From Ashinkailepas kermadecensis (lineage: Eukaryota > Arthropoda > Thecostraca > Neolepadidae), in assembly GCA_034440615.1 (NCBI GenBank), contig JAOTOM010004737.1, positions 62,001 through 126,000 of the forward strand: a DNA stretch of 64,000 bases. The letters are read 5' to 3'. The notes under the pieces are model-generated. The model had not been told where the DNA came from, searched no databases, and saw nothing but the letters and a program-made list of their open reading frames with translations. Of this stretch, positions 51,482 to 60,682 are shown piece after piece. Both the position numbers and the translations under genes were made by a program. Every line of letters starts with the position of its first letter. Position 1 is the first letter of the stretch.

Positions 51482-53177
51482 TTAGTGCGAACTTTCGTTA
51501 GCGGCATATCGCGGTGGTTCTCCAGTCGGCTTCGTCACCTGGCGCCGACGTCACCGGCCGCCGTCGAGACCACGAGAACTGCGCCCGCCCCGAAGCTGCA
51601 GCATCTGGCACGCGCCGGTACAAGTGCCGGCCACCAGAGGCGCTCGGGTCGCGTCAGCTTCGCGCCAACACGCCCCGCTAGCGAAAGTTTATGATTTCAA
51701 GCCAACAGTGTGTTGCCTGTTGACAGCTTGGTGTGAGTGGTGAGTGCATTGGACGTCTGGAAAAAAGAACACTGTTCCTGAAATGTGCCGGTTGACTATG
51801 TGAGCAGACAGAATGAGGTGACAAGTGGGGTAAATCCGGTATCGTATGCTGTACAAGGCGCGCACAGCCGCGCAACTCTGTCGTGTGTGCGCAGTCGAGT
51901 TTCATGTATCCATGCATTTTGTCCGAGGTGGTCGTAACATGAGCTTTACAACGTGTTCGCGTGGCGCACCACGCGGCTCGGAAGACGCGTGTCAGCTGAC
52001 ACGGCCGAGAAAACATCTCTACAACGAATCGAACCGGAACTCGAGAATCTCGGGACCGACAGCCAGTGTCGGGTGATGCGTCGATTGCGTGCAGCAATAT
52101 CGTTGCGTCATGATTTCGCATCTCCATACTGAGTCCAGGTGCGTCGCAGCCCCGCTACTAACGTGGCCGCTCCGAGAGGCGGGCGACTGTGTCGAACGGC
52201 TTCGCTCAGCACGCAGCGCTTCGATGCTTTCACGACCGGAGAGGCTGCCGATCGAGTCTGCCGCCGACAGGAGTCGGAAGCTTCGCGTGCGCAGTAGCCG
52301 ACGGCCGTTCGCTATGCCGACTGGCGACTGACGCTGCGCATGTCGAGCAAAGGCCTGGGCTGTACCCGGGCCGGTTTCTATTGGTGTCACGTGTTTCCTA
52401 TATATCGATGTCCTCGCTTATCGATGTCGACCGTTACTGTAGATCTGGGTGTCTGTTTTGCGACTGGAGATGTACAAACAGAGCCGACGGCGCGGGCTGG
52501 TCGGTGTGGCGGGACGGGCGACACCAGCGCCGCCCTGGTGGCGTGGTGGAGGACTCGATCTGCGGTCGACCGCCGCGGTGCGGCCGGCATTAGCCAACCG
52601 CCTGAGTTAATACATGTGGCATGTATGCCGCTCTGTGTTCTGCGCGGAGACTATCCGCGAGCTGTCTGAGTGTGTCATCACATTTTAGACAGTGGCGCAG
52701 CCAAGGGGGCACGTCCCCCCTCCCCCTCAGGAGGGGCCAATGGAAGTGGGAGATGCCACTTGAAATGGAGGAATACATGGAAGCCTGAAGGACACCTGAG
52801 ACTGAAGAGGCTCACTGAAGTCTGAACTTCCTAACCCTCGCGGGTGGAGAGGGGAAGTTTGATTCAACCGGACCCTGATGGGTTGCGTGGATAGCTTGCG
52901 AAACTCCCAACGGAACCCATTGAAATATCCATTACAATCTGGGGCCTGTTTTTCTGAACTTCTTGTGCTTTTTTGTGAGTCGGGTTATGCGTGTGTGCAT
53001 GAAACACTATTTACATAGATATTCATCTTTGATGTGCGCGATTTCGCAAGTGAAAGGTGAGACTTTATTATCGCTTGAAATTTATTTTTAAGTAGCCAGA
53101 CGTAGTACACAAAGGGACAATTTAACCTCCCGTACGGTTACCCTTGACAGTAGAGACAGGTAGCACTCGCTGTTGGA
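51482..53177. other. GC-rich stretch, no confident gene
   Basis: Contains several overlapping open frames on both strands at about 51,500-52,600, none with a recognised domain. A remnant of the dispersed aggggggc repeat (agtggcgcagccaagggggc) lies at about 52,691-52,745. The GC-rich part could be a promoter or untranslated sequence. Confidence 0.4.
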
Positions 53178-53652
53178 TCATATTGGGCACAGTTTTTCGC
53201 CTAGTGACCAGAGCGAGGCGGCTGTGACGGGCTGACCGCTGCTGCAGATGCCCGGCACCCAGCCGAGTACACCATACACCAGACTGGCCGTCCACAGCTG
53301 GGCCGTCTCCAAAAGCCCCGGCTCGGCGCCCTGCGCCAGACCCAGTGACGTCAGCAGTGACGTCAGCAGCGCCTGCGCCAGCTCGGCGGGCGCCAGCTCG
53401 GGCGCCAGCGTGCCCCAGAGCAGGCCTGCCGCCAGCAGACCGGCCAGCGCCGCCAGCAGCGGCCGAGGGATGCGCTGCTGAAGCAGACGGGTCAGCATCG
53501 TGGCCTCCGGCGCCTTCCGAGAGGACGCGTCGGCTCTGGCCAGCAGCATCGCAAGGTTCACCTCGTCGCCGCAGCCGTCCATGTCCTTCGGGTCCAGCAG
53601 ACCGTCGCAGCCGTGCTTCTGCATCATGTTCGTGAGCGACTTCGTGAGTGCC
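53178..53652 (-). CDS. Unrecognised membrane protein, coding exon 3 (C-terminus)
   Basis: Minus-strand last coding exon. The acceptor is gtggcag (reverse complement of 53653-53659) and the stop codon is at 53178-53180. It starts with the third base of an Arg codon, matching the phase-2 end of the previous exon. It encodes residues 227-384, including GCDGLLDPKDMDGCGDEVNL, a hydrophobic stretch at about residues 289-306 (PLLAALAGLLAAGLLWG), and a second less hydrophobic one near 345-361 (LWTASLVYGVLGWVPG). A C-terminal membrane anchor or hairpin is my inference. No family recognised. Confidence 0.75.
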
Positions 53653-53810
53653 CTGCCACAGAATCGTAGTGCATCATTTCAGGGAGGATGACACAGGAGA
53701 ATGGTCGTGCCTGCTGCTGCCACCGCCACAGCTCGACTTGGCGGCGCCCGTCTGACCACCGATCACGTGGCCAGTGCTGGAATGCGTGACGGGGTCACTG
53801 CGGGGGCCGG

Positions 53811-54099
53811 CAGTCTGCAGTCTGCTGTCTGCTGTCTGCTGTCTGCTGTCTGCTGTCTGCGGTCTGCGGTCTGCGGTCTGCGGTCTGCGGTCTGCGGTCT
53901 GGGGTCTGCGGTCTGCGGTCTGCGGTCTGGGGTCTGCGGTCTGCGGTCTGCGGTCTGTGGTCTGGGGTCTGCGGTCTGCGGTCTGCGGTCTGGGGTCTGC
54001 GGTCTGCGGTCTGCGGTCTGCGGTCTGCGGTCTGGGGTCTGCGGTCTGCGGTCTGCGGTTTGCGGTCTGCGGTCTGCGATCTGCGGTCTGCGGTGGTCT
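53811..54099. repeat. (GGTCTGC)n heptanucleotide array, about 40 copies
   Basis: Mostly ctgcggt, with tctgctg at the left end and ggggtct variants. It lies in the intron between coding exons 2 and 3 of the minus-strand gene. Confidence 0.95.
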
Positions 54100-54430
54100 G
54101 TGGTCGCTGTAGCGCACCAAGCTCAAGTAGTATGTTAGCTGCAATGCAACAGTCACCCAACCGGCGGTAAACCCATGTTTAAAAATGTTAATCCAGTATC
54201 TCGTGACTTGGGAAACAATCCTTTGTATTTGCATCTGAGCGAATTTAGACACCCCGTGGTGATGTCAGATGCTAGTTACCTATTTTCACTGCACCTGGTC
54301 GTTGGCAAATACCCTTATTTCAGCCAGGGTAAATGCGTAGTTCTTACTGGGAACATCACATCATTTTCAAAACAGGCAGTATTGAAGTGGAATAAGATGC
54401 GATACATACCTGTCTCACGGAAGCACATAC
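54100..54430. other. Intron of the minus-strand gene, nothing else recognised
   Basis: Ordinary sequence. The right edge (acatac at 54425-54430) is the donor of coding exon 2 read on the minus strand. Confidence 0.5.
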
Positions 54431-54660
54431 CTTTCCTTCGATAAATTTTGCTTCAAGTCATCCATGATCCGGAATATTGCCATCATGGAGTTCATGATTT
54501 TTCCCATTTTGTCGGCCCAGGCCAGTTGATCTCGAGCGCTTTCGGCATTGCATGCGACCTGAACACATGCTGTCAGTGTTTTGTGCATGACCTTGGACTT
54601 CCAAAACAGGTCCCCAGCAGCTGCCTCCTTGCGTTTCGGGTCTTGCATTGACTGGTATGC
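54431..54660 (-). CDS. Unrecognised membrane protein, coding exon 2
   Basis: Minus-strand exon of 230 bp. The acceptor is cattgcag (reverse complement of 54661-54668) and the donor is AAAG|gtatgt. It enters in phase 0 and leaves in phase 2. It encodes residues 151-227: AYQSMQDPKRKEAAAGDLFW, KSKVMHKTLTACVQVACNAE, SARDQLAWADKMGKIMNSMM and AIFRIMDDLKQNLSKE. The exon is helix-prone throughout. Its amphipathic, Lys/Met-rich character is only superficially like Snf7 proteins, and I do not assign it. Confidence 0.8.
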
Positions 54661-54721
54661 CTGCAATGGGTGGACATGCACTTCAGTGGTTTCATATTTA
54701 CACTGGCTCTCTGTTTTTTAG

Positions 54722-54788
54722 GGTAGTGCTGCACGAAAACCCTTCCTGACTTGGCCTATCGAAGATACTGTCGGATCTATTGAACGAG
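54722..54788 (+). CDS. Candidate nested plus-strand gene, exon a
   Basis: Acceptor ctctgttttttag at 54721 and donor CGAG|gtcagt at 54789. The only open frame gives GSAARKPFLTWPIEDTVGSI and ER, phase 0 in, phase 1 out. It is only 22 codons, so the support comes from the splice sites and from the phase match with the next segments. It lies 62 bp from an exon of the minus-strand gene. Confidence 0.4.
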
Positions 54789-54856
54789 GTCAGTTTTGAA
54801 TTATTAAAATGGTCGACCTTGCATTACAATTTGTCACTTTGCACACCTTAGTGAAG

Positions 54857-54972
54857 AAATTGCTCAGGTGTTTCCAAAAGGGGTGACAACGAGGAGGCTG
54901 CCACTACAACATTCCCTTGGGCATATGCATCCAGAAATTATTCAGGCTCAAAGCCTGTTTGGTGAGCCCAAA
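54857..54972 (+). CDS. Candidate nested plus-strand gene, exon b
   Basis: After an acceptor-like gtgaag (54856; a stronger ttag stands 5 bases earlier but breaks the frame), the frame gives IAQVFPKGVTTRRLPLQHSL and GHMHPEIIQAQSLFGEPK. A donor AAA|gtatgc follows near 54,973; an alternative, TTTG|gtgagc, lies about 11 bases earlier. The exact right end is uncertain. No family recognised. Confidence 0.4.
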
Positions 54973-55152
54973 GTATGCGTCTCCGAACTGTTCTGAATGC
55001 TGTGGCCGAAGGTAAATGTTTTTCCTTCTGCCTGCTATATTTATTCGAGTTGTTATTTATGACGTTGACCAAAACATGAACACACATTGTTTCAATTGAT
55101 GACCTTTGTGTGTCCTTTGCGCTGATATCAAGCGCTAAGGGCTCTCGTTAGG

Positions 55153-55207
55153 CGTCAGACGCAATGTTAATGCGGACATCGGAGGATCTCCAGAAAAGAA
55201 AGAAAAC
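55153..55207 (+). CDS. Candidate nested plus-strand gene, exon c
   Basis: Acceptor gctctcgttag at 55152 and donor ACAG|gtaggt. In phase 0 it gives ASDAMLMRTSEDLQKRKKT, leaving one base. In the shifted phase produced by the alternative donor of exon b it would read VRRNVNADIGGSPEKKEN, also open, so the sequence alone does not settle the frame. Confidence 0.4.
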
Positions 55208-55452
55208 AGGTAGGTTCCTAATGCCATTCAAGGATTCTGAAACATGCGCCCGCGACAAGCGCCCGGACGTTCAGTAGTGTATGCGCGAAGAATATAGTTA
55301 CAATTTCTGAGGTTCTTTCTCCATCAAATATAATGCGAAGTGCATTTATGAAAGCTAGCTTGCCTTCAGACGTCATTTGCATTGCTACTTACAGTGATAT
55401 ATTGCGCATATTGTTACTTTGCGAATTGGCTTATGGAACTGTTTTCCACCAT

Positions 55453-55568
55453 AGCCGGCGGGCCCCGCGGCCCCCGCGGCCCGCGGCCCGTCCACGACCG
55501 CCCGACATTCAGTGGTGGAGCGCGGACCATTCCCCGAATGTTAATGGGCCCCAACGCCAAAGTTACAG
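55453..55568 (+). CDS. Candidate nested plus-strand gene, exon d
   Basis: Acceptor tccaccatag at 55452 and donor ACAG|gtatat. With the preceding phase it gives AGGPRGPRGPRPVHDRPTFS and GGARTIPRMLMGPNAKVT. The start is GC-rich, the rest looks like ordinary protein. A second frame is also open (SRRAPRPPRPAARP and on), matching the alternative phase of exon c. No downstream exon was identified with confidence. Confidence 0.4.
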
Positions 55569-55904
55569 GTATATTTTCGTATTTAAAGCGAAAAGCGATG
55601 TGCCTGGCATGAGTTCCGCCACCACTGGAGTTGAGCCCGACAGGTTTTCTCGATGTTGCTTAAGAACATTACGCTTATGGGCGTTGAATGGAAAGAATAC
55701 ATCTACAGCCATGAATTTCACATACGCCATTTTGGCGTGGCAGAGTCGATGTTGTTTAGTATTGTTGAAGGGTGGAACTTTACTTTTTGTCGTGCCACCG
55801 CTGGGCGGCCCTACGAATCCTCCGGGCAGTAACCGTCGGCGCTTGATGTGCATCCAACCATACTAGTACCTCAATAATGCCCGAAAGCTTCATGTTAAAA
55901 TTAA
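55569..55904. other. Intron sequence, nothing recognised
   Basis: Ordinary sequence. Confidence 0.4.
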
Positions 55905-56945
55905 AAAAATGACAGGGTTAGATATCGTTGAAAGTAGTCGAGTATGAAATCAGAAGGCGGCTGATTTTATACCAGTTTATTTGAGACAATTGGAAATTAA
56001 TTCGCTAATGCAGAACATCTGATGTGCAATTAAAAGGAATACGATATGATAATTCGAGACCGAAATCCTGGAATTGAGTGCAAAAGTCAAAGGGTTAGAT
56101 ATCTATAAAAGTAGTCGAGTGTGGCATGAGAAGTCAGCCGATTTTATGTCAGTTTATTTGAGACCATTTGAAATTAAGTCGATAATGTAGAACATCTGAT
56201 ATGCATTTTAAATGAATACAATGTGATAATTCGAGACACAAATCCTGAAATTTAGTGTAAAAATGACAGGGTTAGATATCTATAAAAGTAGTCGAGTATG
56301 GCATCAGCAGGCAGCTGATTTTACGCCGGTTTATTTGAGTTCATTGGAAATTAATTCGGTAATGTAGAATATCTGATTTACAATTAAAAGGAATTCAATG
56401 TGATAATTCGAAACAGAAATACTGGAATTGAGTAAAAAATGACAAGGTTAGATATGTACAAAAGTAGTCGAGTATGGCACCAGAAGGCAGCTGATTTTAT
56501 GCCGTTTCATTTGAGATCATTGTAAATGAATTCGCTAATGTAGAACATCTGATATACAATTTAAAGAAATGCAATGTGATAATTCGAGATACAAATCCTG
56601 AAATCGAGTGACAAAATGACAGGGTTAGATATCTATAAAAGTAATCGAGTATGACATCAGAAGGCATCTGATTTTATGCCGGCTTATTTGAGACCATTTG
56701 AAATTAATTTGGTAATGTAGAACATCTGATATACAATTTAAAGGAATACAATGTGATAACTTGGGACACAAATTCTGGAATTTAGTGCAAAAGTGACAGG
56801 GCTCAACCTTCATGGAAGTTATTCAAGATGATATAAAAATGTATCACGTTCGATTTTCTTTTAGTTAAGAACATTGGAAATTGTCAGCACATCACGCAGA
56901 AGATGTATGATGCGTTTTATTACAAGATGTTGAGTGACCAATTGC
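55905..56945. repeat. 177-bp satellite, 5-6 copies
   Basis: The anchor cagggttagatatctataaa recurs at about 55915, 56092, 56269, 56445, 56622 and (diverged) 56799: spacings 177, 177, 176, 177, 177. Units are AT-rich and share gtagtcgagtatggcatcag, ttgaaattaattcg and aatgtgataattcgag. Confidence 0.92.
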
Positions 56946-58756
56946 TCCTATTTCACTTTAAGGACAAAGTGACAGGGTGAAATGATTTGACAATAAAACG
57001 AACTACACATCATAGGAGAGCTTGTTTCAGTGTTGTTCAAATTTGACCATTGGAAATTACTTGCATCTCCTCTAGAAACTAGAATATAGCATTAATCATT
57101 GCAAGCCCACTCTGGTGGTGTTCCTTCACAAACCCACCACCAGAGCGGCGCCACCGGTATTATGTCCGCTCATGACGCCTAACGTACTACAGTGGGGCGG
57201 GAGGTTATGCGGTGAATTGGTTCTAGTCGTGAGATTGAGGAGGATTTTACCCCAAATAATGTACAATGACTTTGCAAACATGATAATTTTCGTCATCGTA
57301 AAATAGCACCTATATTTACAATTACCCTCAAGTTAGGGTTCGATTTCTCAAGGTAATTTAGGGTGTTAAATATTAGAATGTTAATACACCTTAACTTCTC
57401 TCGCTTAAGTGCGCTCTGTCTCTATGCGCAGCACTATGTATCTAAAGTGCCTGGGGTGCTCGAGAATTTCAAGAGCAGCAGACAAAGTGGAAGGTGTAAC
57501 TGCTCTTTGCTACGGACGTTAAACAATTGTTCCTATCGGTTTGACGGCGAGTACCATCGTCCGCACCCGAGGGTTTAGAAGAGACACATAGATTATTAAA
57601 GTAAGCAACATATTCATCTTCGCATTCAGAATTGGTGAGAAGTTGTACTCAAGTACGTTTCGACGAGGTGGTGATCATGTGCGCAAAGATAAGAGGGGCG
57701 TTCACAGCAGCTAATATATTTTAGATGAAATGTCTGGAGCACACACCGTGCGCATAAAAGAGCATCAATCCAAATTGATATCCGTATTCGGTGTCAAATC
57801 ATATTAATGTCCGATGTTTTCCGGAGAAAATTACATGAATATCGGTCCCAACCGGTCCTCATTAGAACGCGATTTCTTGATCGTCATGAGAACACCGATT
57901 ATATGCTTCAGCTTTCGTGTTCACAACGATGAGAACTTCGGGAAGTTCCAACCAGTTCCCAGGACAATTTTAGGAATCCAGCCTCGATGTGCTGTGATCA
58001 AGGCTGACGATTTTGTGGAGGACGTGAGGGGCCGATGCCCCGCGGGCCCCGGCAGTCCGAAAGAGTGAGGGGGAACCGTTAGGGTTGTGGGAGACCAAAC
58101 TAGGAACTTTTTTGGCGCGTGTAGAGAACCGCAAATGCAAACGGACGAAATTCGAGAGATAAATGTGTGCTTAAGCTCTTAATTCTGCTGCCATAATATC
58201 TCAGGGTGACTTCTAGCAGCCTTTATCTAGCCTTTATCTTTATTAGCCTTTATCCCTTTATCTAAACTCAGAAGACGCTCTCCAAGCTCAGCGACTCCAT
58301 ACAAGATCTGAAAACCCTTTCGCATCCCATTGGGTTTCTCTATGCTCAGAGGGCCTTTTCCCGGCTCAGAGGGCTCTCTTCAAGCTCAGAATCATGTTAG
58401 TTTCAGATGACCTTTTTCCTTCTCGGAGGGCTCCCTCGTATTTCGTATTAGCGATCAGCACCCATGGTATCAAACGAAGTATGCCTATTCACCGAAGCTT
58501 GTCCATTCCCTTAGTACGGGACACTTATGATGTAGTGTGTGCTCATAGATATTTTACGAGTGCACATGGGAACAACACAAGCAGATCTTGAGCATGCGGG
58601 AAGACCAGTCCTGCTAATCAGCTTCCGTAATTGTTTCACACGTGTGTTAATAACCCTAAACTTTGCTTAAGGGTAAAGTTGCTTAATTTCAAGATTGTTG
58701 GGCTCATCGCCCTTCCTACACCATCTTCCTTATTAGGCGTGAAGCGACGAACTTAC
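56946..58756. other. Intron of the minus-strand gene, no confident gene
   Basis: A short palindrome lies at 57111-57148 (ctctggtgg and ccaccagag arms). A + strand frame at 57,910-58,068 (VHNDENFGKFQPVPRTILGI and on) has an acceptor-like cttcag before it but no known domain. A degenerate agctcagagggcc repeat lies at about 58,260-58,440. Confidence 0.4.
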
Positions 58757-59206
58757 CTTAAAAGCACTATTGGCCTGAATCATCAGCTCATCTGCGTTTC
58801 GGAGAGCATCCTCTAAAGCCGACTGAGATTCTTCCGCTTCCTGCTGCAGCTTCTTTCGACGCCACGGTGACACGCAATTCATTAGCTCCTTGTACATAAT
58901 TTCTGTTTCAATACCTTTTGACTCTAGTTCATCTTTTCGAACGATCAGATTTCCAAGAGCCTCCTTGGTTTTCTCATGGAAGTCGTCATTCGCTTTGTCG
59001 TTGTTAGTCGAATCTCCAATTTCGGATCGTGGAGATCTACTCTCCATGGCAGACGATCGTGAGTGACTTCGGGATGATCTTGCATCACTGCGCAATGACC
59101 TGGCCGATCTCCGAGGATCACCACTGACCGATGTTTGCTCTGGTATCGGTGTGAGATGCTCAGCTGAATACGCTCCACTGCTCCCTCGTTGCCTCGTGCT
59201 GCTCAT
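58757..59206 (-). CDS. Unrecognised membrane protein, coding exon 1 (start)
   Basis: Minus-strand exon with ATG at 59206-59204 and donor AAG|gtaagt at 58756. It encodes residues 1-150. It begins MSSTRQRGSSGAYSAEHLTP. An Arg/Ser-rich stretch at about residues 31-60 (RRSARSLRSDARSSRSHSRS) follows, and a charged helical region at about 75-150 (KELMNCVSPWRRKKLQQEAE) that looks like a coiled coil. I chose this ATG because it has A at -3 and the upstream in-frame stretch is intron-like; an upstream in-frame ATG at 59362 exists. An acceptor (ttaattgtag) near 59,233 suggests a 5' untranslated exon further right. The three coding exons total 384 residues. No homologous family recognised. Confidence 0.8.
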
Positions 59207-59985
59207 AGTTGCAACATAGTCATGCGTACATCCTACAATTAATTTAAGCGCATTCGAATTCTTATTTAGTTTGGACAAAACACAGTTGATAGGCGGCCGT
59301 CCTGGCGATGATTGTAAAATTAATCTCGTGCAAATAACGCAGCTTGCCACGTGCTTAGTCAATGAATGAATACTTCTGAAAAGAAATGAGCTTGCAACGT
59401 TTTATGCACATATACCTACAAGCAGCCTGTTTCATAGAGTAAAATTTCGGTGTGAGTAGCAAGTAGCAAGTTGTAGTTGTAGAATTCAGTTTCACAAAGC
59501 AAAATCTACATTTTGAATTTACTTCCCTAAATATCCTACTTTCAATTTGCTATTAACTACTAACCTGGGATAAATACCGTCTGTTTCATGAAAGCTCAGC
59601 AATTTATTTTCTACAACTACAACTTTAACTCAGTAGTAATTATGAAGGAATACTTACCAAAACGTTTACTCTGCTCTGAGCCACCGTAAATGCACGTCAA
59701 TGCATCCCAAGCTCCCAATATATTTGAAGTCAAGATCACGGGTGAACATGAATCGGGATCTACCTGATCCTTTCCGGTGAGGGCTGATGCTGCTCTTTTT
59801 GTCAAATGAAAGGCAAGCAGTTTGCATTGATGGTGGTAAATTCGTTCCTGACTCGCAGTGAAATAGCTGATAGGGTAGCACATTTTTTTTGAAAGGACGA
59901 CTTCGGCGGAAATTTCGTTGAGCGGATAGGTGCACTGAAGCATACTGAAGTGCGCCTTGTCGTCTCAAAAGAACCCCTTTTCCTC
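59207..59985. other. 5' region of the minus-strand gene, nothing coding recognised
   Basis: A donor-like cttac at 59,653-59,657, read on the minus strand as GGT|aagtatt, could end an untranslated exon. Otherwise ordinary sequence. Confidence 0.4.
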
Positions 59986-60125
59986 TGGAAGGGGCACCTT
60001 TAGCAGACAAATCCCTTGAGGGGGGACGCTTTCCAGTCCTGAGGGACGCCATGGAGGGGGGGGCACATGCTCTAAGTGTCACCGGTATCCACCCCTGGTC
60101 CAAATAGTCTTTAGGAAGTTTGATA
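59985..60125 (-). mobile_element. Dispersed repeat copy related to 36.3-37.1 kb
   Basis: Contains cctctggaaggggcacc, ttgaggggggacgctttcc and gaccaggggtggataccgg (read on the minus strand). It matches the aggggcgcc, gtggatccagg and cctgagggacgcc blocks of the 36.3-37.1 kb repeat. No terminal repeats or coding capacity. Confidence 0.6.
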
Positions 60126-60604
60126 CGGCTATTCCACTCAGCCAATCAGCTGATGTTACGACCGTAATCGCATGTCCGTAATGTGGCGCCCATGTCGCAG
60201 CGGTGCGCGCAGCCTTCGTTTTTGTCCCCGCACGCGCACTTTTTGCATGTTACCGCAGTTACAGTCAGTTACAGTAGAGGTGAACCGGTCGAAGTGGTGA
60301 AGCCGTGGAAGTGGTGCACTGTGGGGGACTGTGTCAATGTAAAGTAGGTGGAATGTCGAAGAATTAATTCGTGTTGTTAGTACCAGCATCTGTGTGATTC
60401 ACGTTCTAACGGAACATTTCTACAACCCGAGCAGTGTTTGACATGCGCTGTGGGCGTATCCTCGTGCTGCTTCTCGCTGGCGGCGATCATTTGCCTTCCA
60501 CAACGGAGGCCGCATTCTCTTCTGCGTGCAACGAGGAGCACTGCTATTGATACCAGAACAAATTGAAAGTGGAACAGATGACAGCACTTCGATATTTATA
60601 TACA

Positions 60605-60607
<3 letters not shown>
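60126..60607. other. Nothing recognised
   Basis: A 35-codon + strand frame from an ATG at 60443 begins with a hydrophobic run, but it is too short and isolated to call. Confidence 0.4.

Positions 60608-60678
<71 letters not shown>
60608..60678. repeat. (AT)n microsatellite
   Basis: About 35 uninterrupted dinucleotide copies. Confidence 0.97.

Positions 60679-60682
<4 letters not shown>

Noticed and set aside
52019..52669. Overlapping frames of about 110-135 codons on both strands
   Set aside because: GC-rich sequence is open by chance in several frames; none has a domain or clear splice borders.
54431..54660. Snf7/CHMP-type ESCRT protein
   Set aside because: The helix-prone, Met/Lys-rich composition is only a superficial resemblance; no diagnostic motif was seen.
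60443..60550. 35-codon frame with a signal-peptide-like start
   Set aside because: Too short and isolated, with no similarity or splice support.
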